Shown here piece by piece: positions 26,651-35,850 of a stretch of 37,628 nucleotides of DNA (positions within the stretch are counted from its first letter, which is position 1; every line of letters starts with the position of its first letter). The notes beneath the pieces are model-generated. The model ran no database searches. It worked only from the letters and a program-made list of their open reading frames with translations, and was not told the origin of the DNA. The translations under genes and the position numbers were made by a program. This DNA is from Candidatus Sumerlaeota bacterium (GTDB lineage: Bacteria; Sumerlaeota; Sumerlaeia; JADFCW01), in contig JADFCW010000020.1 in NCBI GenBank assembly GCA_017161705.1, positions 1 through 37,628 of the forward strand. Direction: 5' to 3'.

Positions 26651-27337
26651 TCAGCGGATCGCCTGCCACAGCAGGCGTGCTCCAAATCCGCACAGCATCA
26701 ATCCGCCGAAAATATTGACCGCACGGAGAGCGGCGAGGCTGACAAAGCGCCGGCCAAAGTGAAGCACCGTAGTAATCAGCACCACCCAGCTGGCGCAGCC
26801 GATCGGTACGGAGACCGCGAGCCATAGGTAGGCCCATGGATTGCCCGCGGCCGAGTCGCCGACCACTGAACTGAAACTCAGCCACGCTGCCATTGAAAGC
26901 GGATTGCCGGCCATCATCGCCAGGCCGATGGCGTAGCAGCGAAGCGGCGAGGCCTGAACGTCCCGCCTGTGCGGCCTGGCCGATTGGTCCGACTGGTCCG
27001 ACGCGTCTGACTTTCCCCCAAGAATCTCCTGCGGTACTCCCTTCCACCGCACCGCGTCCCGTATCGCCAACAGGCCCAAAGCCTCCAGCATCACCACACC
27101 CATAGCCAACAGCGCCGTTCTCACCGCCGCAAATTGCACCAGATGCGCAACACCCAGGCAGACCAGCGCGAGATAAACCGCGTCGGCGGTCACTGCGCCC
27201 ATGCCCAGCGGGAAGGCTTCGCGATAGCCGGAGCGCAACCCCCGCCGGATGATTTCGATATTCACCGGCCCGATGGGCATGGCCACGCCGAGGCCGATTC
27301 CAAATCCCGTCGCCATTATGGCCCATGCATCGCTCAT
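26651..27337 (-). CDS. LysE/RhtB family transporter
   Basis: MATGFGIGLGVAMPIGPVNIEIIRRGLRSGYREAFPLGMGAVTADAVYL; hydrophobic TM segments. Confidence 0.85.
   Translation of the reverse strand: MSDAWAIMATGFGIGLGVAMPIGPVNIEIIRRGLRSGYREAFPLGMGAVTADAVYLALVCLGVAHLVQFAAVRTALLAMGVVMLEALGLLAIRDAVRWKGVPQEILGGKSDASDQSDQSARPHRRDVQASPLRCYAIGLAMMAGNPLSMAAWLSFSSVVGDSAAGNPWAYLWLAVSVPIGCASWVVLITTVLHFGRRFVSLAALRAVNIFGGLMLCGFGARLLWQAIR
26978..27013. repeat. 9-bp tandem repeat, site 7, inside the LysE-family ORF
   Basis: ggccgattg|gtccgactg|gtccgacgc|gtctgactt; encodes SDASDQSDQ on the minus strand. Confidence 0.75.
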
Positions 27338-27476
27338 GAGGGAGCACGTTGGACAATCGAGTTCCAGCTGCAAGAAAAATTTCCACTATACAAGGCCGCT
27401 GCCGCTGAGTTCAGATGAAGGCCGTAGGGGAGATTCCGCGATCGCCCATTCATTTTCCTGCACAGGAGCGCACGCC

Positions 27477-28082
27477 ATGTCGGGCACATTTCAACCGGAA
27501 CTGATCATCGCGGGGCTGGTGCTGTGTTTGTTTGGCTGGACACTCTACTGGGCGGGTCTGCGGCTGATGGGCGCGCTGTGCGGAGCCATCGCAGGTGTCG
27601 CCGTGGCCGCAGTCGCCATTTTGTTTCTGGTGGGCGAGAACCGCACGGCGTTGATATGGGGCGGCGCCGCCGGGGGGCTGATCGGCACCGCTCTTGGCGT
27701 GTATCTGATTGTTCGCGCTCACTATCTCCTGTTTTTCTTTACGGGTGCGGTGGCCGGTTTGGCCACGGCCTGGGTGTTCGAGGCGGCCTGGCTGACATGG
27801 CTCCAGCAATATATCGCTGGGACTTTGGGACAAATCGCTTACTATGGCATCTTCACTCTTGTCGGCGGCCTGGTGATTGTGCTCTCGCATCAGTTTATTG
27901 TCACGTTGCTGACAGCGTTTGCGGGAACAGGCCTGTTTATGCTGGGCCTCCCGCCGCGTTATGCGGTCTGGCTTTGCCTGCCTGTATTTGTCACTTCGCT
28001 GGTTGTTCAGACCGGTGTGCTTCGCGCCCTGGGATTCCGTCCCCCGCCTATGCCCGCGCAGGGTCCCCCGCCTCAGGGGTAA
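27477..28082 (+). CDS. Multi-pass membrane protein (DUF4203/TMEM198-like)
   Basis: Gly/Ala-rich TM repeats: LMGALCGAIAGVAVAAVAILFL...GGAAGGLIGTALGVYLI. Confidence 0.6.
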   Translation: MSGTFQPELIIAGLVLCLFGWTLYWAGLRLMGALCGAIAGVAVAAVAILFLVGENRTALIWGGAAGGLIGTALGVYLIVRAHYLLFFFTGAVAGLATAWVFEAAWLTWLQQYIAGTLGQIAYYGIFTLVGGLVIVLSHQFIVTLLTAFAGTGLFMLGLPPRYAVWLCLPVFVTSLVVQTGVLRALGFRPPPMPAQGPPPQG

Positions 28083-28189
28083 CATGCTGCAAAAGCTGGG
28101 ACTTTTGGCCCTGCAGATTATCTGGTGAGACGGAGACAAAGACTAGAGCGGCAGCGGCAGAGTTGCGGATCAAATCGGCGGCTGCACTC

Positions 28190-28876
28190 TTACGGCACCC
28201 ACGTATAGGGATCGCCCACACCCTGCGCGCCTGTCACATCCGACCCCACGCCGAAGTTGGGGCCTTTCCCCGCGATGAAATTGACCGGCACTCTGCCGCC
28301 GTGCCGGTAGATATCGCCCCAGCTCACTGTGCCGTTGGTTGGATCATAGGGAAGCGCATAGCGCGTGTAGGGATAGCCGGCGCCGCCTCCGCCGCCCGTG
28401 TCGTCGGCCGAATCGGGGCCGTAGCTGACCGCCACCCATTCGGTTTTTTGCGGATTCGTAACCGGCGGCCCGACATATCCCACATGCACCTGCAGGTACG
28501 GATCGAGCAGCCCTGAATCGCCGGGAGGATGAATGGACTGACTGTGCGTGCCGATGCAGACAAACGCATCGGTGACCGGCGTGGTCAAATAGGCCACGGG
28601 TGTGCTCAGCGCAATCCAAAAGTAGCCCGGCGCGGGCGCGGTCCGCGAACCCGCCCCCACCCACGAATGCCAGTAGGGGATGGCGTTCCAGTCCACGCGA
28701 TACGCTTCGAGAGCGTTGGCCAGCGAACGCATATCCGCCTGGACGCGCGCGACTTTCGACCGCGTTTGCGCCTCCAGAAAATTCGGAATGGCGATCGCGG
28801 CCAGAATAGCGATGATTGCCACGACAATGAGCAACTCGATCAGTGTGAATCCGATTCGTCCGCCTGCGTTTCTCAT
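28190..28876 (-). CDS. Type II secretion/prepilin-type pseudopilin
   Basis: N-terminal GFTLIELLIVVAIIAILAAIAIPNFLEA. Confidence 0.9.
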   Translation of the reverse strand: MRNAGGRIGFTLIELLIVVAIIAILAAIAIPNFLEAQTRSKVARVQADMRSLANALEAYRVDWNAIPYWHSWVGAGSRTAPAPGYFWIALSTPVAYLTTPVTDAFVCIGTHSQSIHPPGDSGLLDPYLQVHVGYVGPPVTNPQKTEWVAVSYGPDSADDTGGGGGAGYPYTRYALPYDPTNGTVSWGDIYRHGGRVPVNFIAGKGPNFGVGSDVTGAQGVGDPYTWVP

Positions 28877-29002
28877 GGGTGCAACCTCCTGTTGTCTGCC
28901 GCGTTCTCTTTCACTGGGAAATGAAATTCATGTTGCCTTTGCGATGTCAAATGCAATCCCCAGGTAGAACGAAAATACAGGAGCGGCGGAACAATAGCCG
29001 GC

Positions 29003-29094
29003 AAAAAAAATGAGAGAGCTTGGCCCTCCCGCTCGTCGGTTGCGCGTGTGCGCGAGGCTCACGCGCTCCCGTTTTCAGCGGAGGGCCTGCTCTC
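29003..29094 (-). terminator. Large nested stem-loop and T-run downstream of the MFS gene
   Basis: GAGAGCTTGGCCCTCC (29014-29029) pairs with GGAGGGCCTGCTCTC (29080-29094); inner GCGCGTG/CACGCGC; T8 on the minus strand at 29003-29010. Confidence 0.7.
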
Positions 29095-29135
29095 CCGAAA
29101 ACCACCCGTCTGCGGCGGCGGCAAACCACACCGCA

Positions 29136-30341
29136 CTATTGCTTGGCTGCCACGTCGCCCTTGGCCTTGGTCACGCCCATGAGCAAAGCCAGAATGATCA
29201 GCGCCACGGCTACGCCAATCAGCACCTGCAGACCTGATTGCACCGAGCCGCCTGCGCTGGCGGCGATCTTGCCGATCAGCTGCACAAAGAACACCGCACC
29301 CGCCAGCCCCACGGCAAAGATGATCCCGAAGACACTGCCATAGACCTTCGGATCGAACTTCGAGAAGGTCACGCCGACAATGGTCGGGAAGCACGGCGCA
29401 CAGGCTAGACCGATCAGCGCCACCAGCACCCACGCCAGGCCAACGCTACCGCTTTGGGTCATGATAAACAGGACGATGGCCGCCAGAAGCCCCATGCCTG
29501 CCACGACCTTGTCGCCCACGCGGGTAATCGCTGGAATCTGCGAGGCGATCAGACGGCCGACCATCATGGCGATGGCGAACATGGACATCATGTAATTGGC
29601 CTTTGCCTTGACGGCCTCTTCAGCAATGCCTGGCGTTTTCTTCAGCACCTCTGACGCGTAGGAGCTTACCCAGGTGCCCATCGAAACTTCGAGGGCAATG
29701 TAGAAGAACAGCGCCAGGGCCGACACCCAAACGGCTATCTGCCCGAGAAGTCCCGCCGCCTGCGAAAACTGGAATCCCGCCGAGGACACTGGATACTCCG
29801 CAAGAATGGCTAAAACGACCGGAAGAAGAACGATCACCGCCAGAACGGTCACATTGGTCGAGTATGCCCCGGGGTTCCTGTTAAATAGCAGTCCCGTCAG
29901 GAGCGGCGTGATAAAAAACCCCAGCCCGAAGAAGATGTTGCCGAAATTGCTGGCCGCCGCCGGATTCTTTCCTCCGAACAACACCACCGGAATCAGCGTA
30001 TTGCCCGCGGTGTTGCAGCACATCGCCCCGATTCCCAGCAAAATGCAAGCGAGCATGGCCATGCTGAAGGATGTCGCGCGCGACAAAAGAAAAATGCACA
30101 GCGCCGTTACGACAAAGCCTAAAATAGCAATCGGCTTGTAGCCCCACTTGTCGCACAACAAACCCGTGACGAGCGACATGATCAGGCAGGCAAACATGAA
30201 CGTGGAACCCAGCTGCCCGAATTGCGCATCGGTGATGTTCAGAAACGGCACCAGATGCACTTTGAGCGCGCCCAACAGGGCGAAGCTCATTCCCAGGCCA
30301 AATACACACAACAATGCTACGACTGCTGCCAACTTCTTCAT
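29136..30341 (-). CDS. MFS transporter
   Basis: Twelve-TM-like hydrophobic protein; LVTGLLCDKWGYKP motif. Confidence 0.88.
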   Translation of the reverse strand: MKKLAAVVALLCVFGLGMSFALLGALKVHLVPFLNITDAQFGQLGSTFMFACLIMSLVTGLLCDKWGYKPIAILGFVVTALCIFLLSRATSFSMAMLACILLGIGAMCCNTAGNTLIPVVLFGGKNPAAASNFGNIFFGLGFFITPLLTGLLFNRNPGAYSTNVTVLAVIVLLPVVLAILAEYPVSSAGFQFSQAAGLLGQIAVWVSALALFFYIALEVSMGTWVSSYASEVLKKTPGIAEEAVKAKANYMMSMFAIAMMVGRLIASQIPAITRVGDKVVAGMGLLAAIVLFIMTQSGSVGLAWVLVALIGLACAPCFPTIVGVTFSKFDPKVYGSVFGIIFAVGLAGAVFFVQLIGKIAASAGGSVQSGLQVLIGVAVALIILALLMGVTKAKGDVAAKQ

Positions 30342-30725
30342 GGTTCCGTTCTCCTTTCCAGGTGAGATTCATCGGCCCGAATTGCATCCCGTTTGCGGGT
30401 TGCCTTTCCCGCGGGCCTCGTTGCAGCAATGCCGCCCCGAAGGCTGCCAGACAAACACTCTGTTACCCCTTCAACGTCTTTCTGGCGGAAATGCTTCCAC
30501 ACCTCCTCTGCGCTATGGAATATGAACTCGGATGGTTTGGCCCGCTGTAGGAACCTTGGCCGTCAGTCTATGGGGTGCGGTTTTGCCGTCAAGCAAAATA
30601 TGAACCCTCGGAACGCGCTGCGGGTTGTGCTGGCAGCAGCATGGGTATCTTGACCCTAATCCACCGCCCAGGACCGGGCGATAGGACTGAAATCTCATGG
30701 GCAAAATGCCTCTGCCGCCTTCCCG

Positions 30726-31680
30726 CTAGGGCTTCGGGGTCCATTTCAGCCGGGCAATCTGAATGCCTTTGAGCGAGGGCAGCAGCGCCGCTATATAATA
30801 TTGGCCCTCGTGCAGAAGAATCTCCGGTGCGGCGACCGGCAGCGTGCACACAAAGTAGCGGTCGTTCTCCACGCCGAAGTCCATCGGGTCCTTCGAGGCA
30901 TAGACGCTGGTTTGCGCCTTCACGCCGTAGCGCTGCGTGCGGAACAAATAGAACAAGCCATCCTTCTCGACGACGAACGGACATTCGGCGGAGTAGGGAT
31001 TGCTGCCCGCCCGGCCGCCGAAGGCCACGATTTTCGATTCGCCCCATGTCGTCATGTCCGGCGACGTGCGGCAATAGACCGCCCCTTTGCGCTCCGGATA
31101 GGCCGTATAATAGCAATGCCACAAGTCGCCGATTCGGAGGACCATCGGGTCGCGCGTATTGTTGCCGGCGCCTTCGCCAAACATGCCGGTGCGGCCGTCG
31201 GGGCCGACCACGCGCTCGAACGTTTTGCCATCCGTGCTGCGGGCGCGGCAGATGTGCTCCCAGTCGCCGTAAAACATGTGATAAACGTCGCCGACTTTGA
31301 CCACATGAGGCGCCTGAAGACCGCCGGTTGTTTCGCCGGCCTTCGGATCGGCCTGCAGGGCGATGCCCATCGGTTTCCAGTCGCGATCGGTCAGACGCGC
31401 GCCCTCCCAGCGATAAAAAAGCCGCGTGCGGCCGCCGCAGTTGGTGCCGCGGATGCACGACCACAGCTGCCAGGTGCCGTCGGCGGCCTGCCAGATGGAA
31501 AAGTCCACCGGTTGCTGTTTGGGATTGGTCAGCGGACCAAGGTCGGGATCGCTGGCCGCCTGCCACCATTCGCCGTCAAGGACGGGGACGAGCACGGCCG
31601 GTGCGGCGCCGCAGGGGATTTGCGCAAGTGTCCACAACACGGCAGTCATTACGGCGGTCTGGATGAGTCGAGGTCCCATG
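30726..31680 (-). CDS. Secreted five-bladed beta-propeller glycoside-hydrolase-like protein
   Basis: Signal peptide; HVVKVGDVYHMFYGDWE, RDPMVLRIGDLWHCYYTAYP, ECPFVVEKDGLFYLFRT blades. Confidence 0.75.
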
Positions 31681-31696
31681 GACTTTCTCCTTGTCT

Positions 31697-32686
31697 TCAG
31701 TCCAAAATGTCGAACCGGTCGAACAGACCGGTCGGCTTTTCCGGTTTGATTTCCACATGAGTCACTTTGGCTGCACGCGGTCCCGTGCGGATCGCTTTTT
31801 CCAGTTCCGCCAAAGCCTTTTGATCGCCCTCGGCAACGAGTTCGACGCGGCCGTCGGGGAGATTTTTCACCCAGCCGCTGAGTTCCCATTGCCGGGCGCG
31901 CAATTGCACAAAGTTGCGGAACCCCACCCCCTGCACACGCCCCGAAACAAAGGCGCGGAACGCCGCGGCGCCCGCAGGAGCGGCCTTGCCCGGAATCTCG
32001 ATGATCAGCGTGATCGAGGTGCCCTCTCTCGGCAGCAACGCCTTGTTCGCGTGATGCTTGCTTTGGTCGGTGGCCGAGGCCAACGGATTCTGAATGAGCA
32101 CGCCCGGATCCTGGTGATGCAGCGAGATGATGTTCTTGACAATGGCCACCTGCGGCACGCGCCGGCCGGTCGCAGGATCTTCCACTTCCTCCGAACCGAT
32201 ATAAGTCCACAGGCAATGCGGCATGGTCTCGGTGGTGGCGGCGTCTTTGACAAAATCCTCGACGCGCCGCACCTGTTCTTTGCCGCCGTCGTTCCACCGC
32301 ACCCAAAGAACGAGGCCCTGGCCTTCGGGCAGGATGTGGCGGCCGTCGGGAAGATCGGCGGCGGGCTTGCCGCGCGCGAGGCCCAGCTGGCGGCAAGCGG
32401 CCAGAATGTCTTCCGGTTTGGGCTGGAGAATAAACAACGACTCATAGGTCTTGCCGCCTTCGCATGTCGCCGCATATTCGAGAACGCCTTTGAGCTCTCG
32501 GGCGTAGATGTCCTGTTTGGCGACCTTGCCGGCGATTTCGATCCTGCGCTGGTCGGGGAAAACGCGAAGGCCCTCGGCGTTTGCTGCCGCGCGCGTACAG
32601 GCGGCAACCATGGCCAGCGTTGCAGGCAGGCAAACTATCCAGCGCAACCGTTGAGAGAGGGCTATGTTGTGTTTGTCTTGGTTCAT
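31697..32686 (-). CDS. Secreted YdjY-like domain protein fused to a C-terminal acylphosphatase domain
   Basis: Signal-like N-terminus MNQDKHNIALSQRLRWIVCLPATLAMVAACTRAAA; YdjY-like GVLEYAATCEGGKTYESLFIL; acylphosphatase FVSGRVQGVGFRNFVQLRARQWELSGWVKNLPDGRVELVAEG. Confidence 0.8.
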   Translation of the reverse strand: MNQDKHNIALSQRLRWIVCLPATLAMVAACTRAAANAEGLRVFPDQRRIEIAGKVAKQDIYARELKGVLEYAATCEGGKTYESLFILQPKPEDILAACRQLGLARGKPAADLPDGRHILPEGQGLVLWVRWNDGGKEQVRRVEDFVKDAATTETMPHCLWTYIGSEEVEDPATGRRVPQVAIVKNIISLHHQDPGVLIQNPLASATDQSKHHANKALLPREGTSITLIIEIPGKAAPAGAAAFRAFVSGRVQGVGFRNFVQLRARQWELSGWVKNLPDGRVELVAEGDQKALAELEKAIRTGPRAAKVTHVEIKPEKPTGLFDRFDILD

Positions 32687-35184
32687 GAGGTTTCGACCTC
32701 CATCTCTTTTCGTCGGCCCACCCTTGCCACAAGCATTGCCGTCAGAATTGCGCAAGCGGCCAGCGACAAATACAGGCCCGACCGAAAACTCTCCGGCTGG
32801 AAAGTCAGTTCGATCGTGTGGCTGCCCTCCGGCACCAGCACGCCCAGCCAAGCATGGTTGGCGCGATAGACCGGCACGCGCTCTTCTCCCTGCCGCGCCG
32901 TCCAACCGGGATGATAGACCTCGGACACCACCGCCGCAGCGGGCACATTCAGCTGCACCTCGAGCCTCATTCGATTGGGCGAGGGGCGGTGCAAGACGAC
33001 CGTCGAGCTGGCCGAAGGCGCCTGCCCGTCGCCCCACGACTCTTGCGGTGCGGCAATCCAGGTCGTCTGTTTGGGATCAAAACCGGGGTCCGTCAAAGCC
33101 TCGAAAATTTGCTGGGCGTTACTTTGCGGCATGAATCGCGGCGCGGCCAGCCACGCCGGCCCCAGACTGTCGGCTACTTCCCAGATGTCCAGGCCAAAGT
33201 CCATCCGGCGGACCAGCCGCAAGTCGCCCGCGCGCGGGCGGGCGTAGGACAGCACATATCGAACGTTCAGCATTCGCAGCAGGGCCGGATGGAAGTTTTC
33301 CTCGATGCGGAGAAGTCCGCCCATTGGAAAACCGATCGGGCGGCCATTCATGACGTTGACGAATTGCCCGAACCATCGCAGACACAGCGGATAGTAACCT
33401 CGCGCATCGCGCAGACCGTGCAGCGTCGAGCGGTTGGCCCACAGCTCCGGCTGGTTTTGATCGTTTTGCCAGTCGCCGACGGTGTCGGTGGCCAGATAGC
33501 GATGACTGGAAGCCGTGCCTTCGATCAGAAAATCAATGAGAGGCGAACGGGGGAAAAAATCGCTTCGGCATTGCTCAGCGGTTTGAGTTACCGGCGTCCA
33601 TTTCCCATACTCGAAAGAGTCGGCGAAAACCAGCAGGGCCGCCAAGAGCCAGCCGCTGTTCCGCCGCCGCCGATTCACGGTGCGTCCGATGGCAAAAACC
33701 ACCATCCAGCCGGCGGAAAACAAGGCTGCCCGCCAGAGTGCTCCCGCCGTCCAACTGTGCAACTGCATGGCCAGAGGATCGTTGCCAACGGCGAAAGCGA
33801 AACCCGGAAAGACGCGCTCGATGCCCGCCGCGCGCATTACATCCAGAGCGCGGAGGGCGCCGGCGATCGAGACCAGTGCAACCGCCGCGGCAAGACCGAC
33901 AGCCGTCCGCTGAAGTCGAGATTTGCCGCCGCTCTCGCTGAAACAACGCTCCAGAACGAGCGCCCATAACACCGCCAGGCCGAATTGCCAGAACACCAGC
34001 CAGCGGCCCGGCACGCGGAAGCGGTCGAAACCCGGCACACCCCAGTCGTAAAGCAGGCGATAGACCGGATTGTAACGCCCGAGAGCCAGAAAAAGGGCGA
34101 GGCAGGCCAGCGCAAGATGAAAAACAAAGAACCCGCGGACGTCGTGCGAAGATTCTTCTTTTCCATGGGTATCGTTCTTGTCCATCCGGCGATGGAAGGC
34201 CGCGCCTGCAGCGAGGAGAGTCAGAAATCCAAGCAGCGGACCGATCCCGCAGTACCCGCTGACGTCCCAATAGCCCTCTTGCCCGCCCCAGTAGATGCCT
34301 TCGCTGCGCGGGTCGCCGAAAAACTTTGGCGCGATCAGAAGCCAGAAATAATGCGGGGCAATCGAACACTCGGCTACCGCTTTCCATTCGGGCTTTTCGC
34401 CTCGCTGAAGCGACAGTGCGCCAAACTCTCCGGCCGGCAGCAAACTGGAAGCACCGAGGGCTGCTCCCAAAAGCGCGGCCGAAAGATAACGCCGGAAAAT
34501 GACCAGAGATTGCCCAGCGGACTTTTGCGAAAAAACCGACGCGGCGATTTGCACGCCTGCCTGCAACGTCAGCGCAATCCACGTGTAAAAAACAATTTGA
34601 GGCGAGCCGGCGAGGATTTGCAGACCGAGAGCGCCGGCCAGCAGCGCCGCCGCGCGCCCGCCGTCCCTGCCCCCGCCGATTCGCCAGCCCAGAAGCAGGA
34701 TCCACGGAATCCACGACGCCGTCGCCGGAAACACCACAATCCCGCTCATCCTATGATTGGCCATGAAGCCCGAGAGCGCCACGGGCAGCATTCCGCACAG
34801 CGCAGCCCAGGGGCTAAGGCGCCCCACACGCCGCAGGTAAAACCACATTCCCAGCGCGCCAAACGCCAGATGAATGAGATACAAGATGGTGAAGGCGTAG
34901 TATGGCGCGAGGACCATCAAAAGCACGTTGGGTGGATAGAACCACCGCAGCTGCGGGTCGCCTACCTGGGGCCAACCGCAGAAGGTCGTCGGATTCCACA
35001 GCGGCAGAATGCCCTGGCGCAGCCAGGGGCGCGCAAACTCTGCCGTGGGAAGAAAGTAATTGATCAGGTCAACGCCGCAGAGGCCTTTGGAAAGGAAAAG
35101 AAAGTCGCTAAAAAGCACAACAATGCCGACTGCCGCTATGCATAGGGCGATCGCTGAATCCTTCTGCCGAATGGCGCCGTTCAT
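32683..35184 (-). CDS. YfhO-like large membrane protein
   Basis: GVDLINYFLPTAEFARPWLRQGILPLWNPTTFCGWPQVGDPQL; many TM helices; C-terminal VSEVYHPGWTARQGEERVPVYRANHAWLGVLVPEGSHTIEL. Confidence 0.85.
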   Translation of the reverse strand: MNGAIRQKDSAIALCIAAVGIVVLFSDFLFLSKGLCGVDLINYFLPTAEFARPWLRQGILPLWNPTTFCGWPQVGDPQLRWFYPPNVLLMVLAPYYAFTILYLIHLAFGALGMWFYLRRVGRLSPWAALCGMLPVALSGFMANHRMSGIVVFPATASWIPWILLLGWRIGGGRDGGRAAALLAGALGLQILAGSPQIVFYTWIALTLQAGVQIAASVFSQKSAGQSLVIFRRYLSAALLGAALGASSLLPAGEFGALSLQRGEKPEWKAVAECSIAPHYFWLLIAPKFFGDPRSEGIYWGGQEGYWDVSGYCGIGPLLGFLTLLAAGAAFHRRMDKNDTHGKEESSHDVRGFFVFHLALACLALFLALGRYNPVYRLLYDWGVPGFDRFRVPGRWLVFWQFGLAVLWALVLERCFSESGGKSRLQRTAVGLAAAVALVSIAGALRALDVMRAAGIERVFPGFAFAVGNDPLAMQLHSWTAGALWRAALFSAGWMVVFAIGRTVNRRRRNSGWLLAALLVFADSFEYGKWTPVTQTAEQCRSDFFPRSPLIDFLIEGTASSHRYLATDTVGDWQNDQNQPELWANRSTLHGLRDARGYYPLCLRWFGQFVNVMNGRPIGFPMGGLLRIEENFHPALLRMLNVRYVLSYARPRAGDLRLVRRMDFGLDIWEVADSLGPAWLAAPRFMPQSNAQQIFEALTDPGFDPKQTTWIAAPQESWGDGQAPSASSTVVLHRPSPNRMRLEVQLNVPAAAVVSEVYHPGWTARQGEERVPVYRANHAWLGVLVPEGSHTIELTFQPESFRSGLYLSLAACAILTAMLVARVGRRKEMEVETS

Positions 35185-35464
35185 GCGATTCTTGCGTGAC
35201 CGGGTTCAAGAAAGGAAAGCCTCGAATCGCCGGTAGCCGGCCGGGCATCCTCTCGCCGACGATGCTTCACGGGCGCCCGGCGATGTCAAGAGCCGGCTCC
35301 GCCGGCGGCATGGACTAAAATCGCATCCCGGAATGTCTACACGGTAGATTGTGGATTTAGATTCTTTCGTTTCAAGATTCAGCCACAATCCGTGCATCTT
35401 CGTGGAGCGCCCCATGTTTGATTATGGCTGGAGGCTGCGTTCGGTGCGTCGAAACTGGGTAGCC

Positions 35465-35495
35465 AAAAGCGGCAGCATGGCTGCCGCACTCCAAA
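35465..35495 (+). repeat. REP-like palindrome, copy 2
   Basis: AAAAGCGGCAGCATGGCTGCCGCACTCCAAA, one mismatch to copy 1. Confidence 0.7.
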
Positions 35496-35538
35496 ACAGC
35501 ATTCCTCTTTGCCGTATCCGGAGCCTGCGAAGCAACCG

Positions 35539-35570
35539 TTTTGGACTGCGCAGCCCATACTGCCGCTTTG
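35539..35570 (-). repeat. REP-like palindrome, copy 3 (inverted, diverged)
   Basis: Reverse complement CAAAGCGGCAGTATGGGCTGCGCAGTCCAAAA. Confidence 0.6.
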
Positions 35571-35850
35571 CTTTGCAGTCCTGGTTTATTGGAAGACTAC
35601 CTTTTGCCCCGGCTTTTGCGCCCGCCTTGGAATCTTTCACGTGAGATTTAGCTATCTTGCAAATATCTCTTTGGGGGCGGCGGGATGCCACGTGAGCCAT
35701 GTTGCAAAGGACTATTGGGTTGCGGCTGCAGGTCGTGTTAGGTTTTTCTTGCCGATCCCCTGCACTCTATGAAAACTTGCACGTTGTCCAACAGCCGGCC
35801 GAAAGGCCCGCACGGGTCTTTTCGCCACACACCCTTCGTGAGGTGAGCGT

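Noticed and set aside
8691-27013. 9-bp repeats as a CRISPR array
   Set aside because: Units are 9 bp with no spacers, dispersed over many loci, no cas genes
25350-27386. 678-aa minus-strand ORF across ruvA, ruvB and the LysE-family gene
   Set aside because: Antisense to clear ruvA/ruvB; its sequence is low complexity with no family motif
31697-31740. Possible eighth 9-bp repeat site at the 3' end of the YdjY-acylphosphatase gene (GTTCGACCG GTTCGACAT)
   Set aside because: Only about two units; too short to separate from coding chance
35348-35389. ATTGTGG...CCACAAT inverted repeat upstream of nikR as a NikR operator
   Set aside because: Does not resemble GTATGA-N16-TCATAC; 7-bp arms with a 28-nt loop are weak evidence
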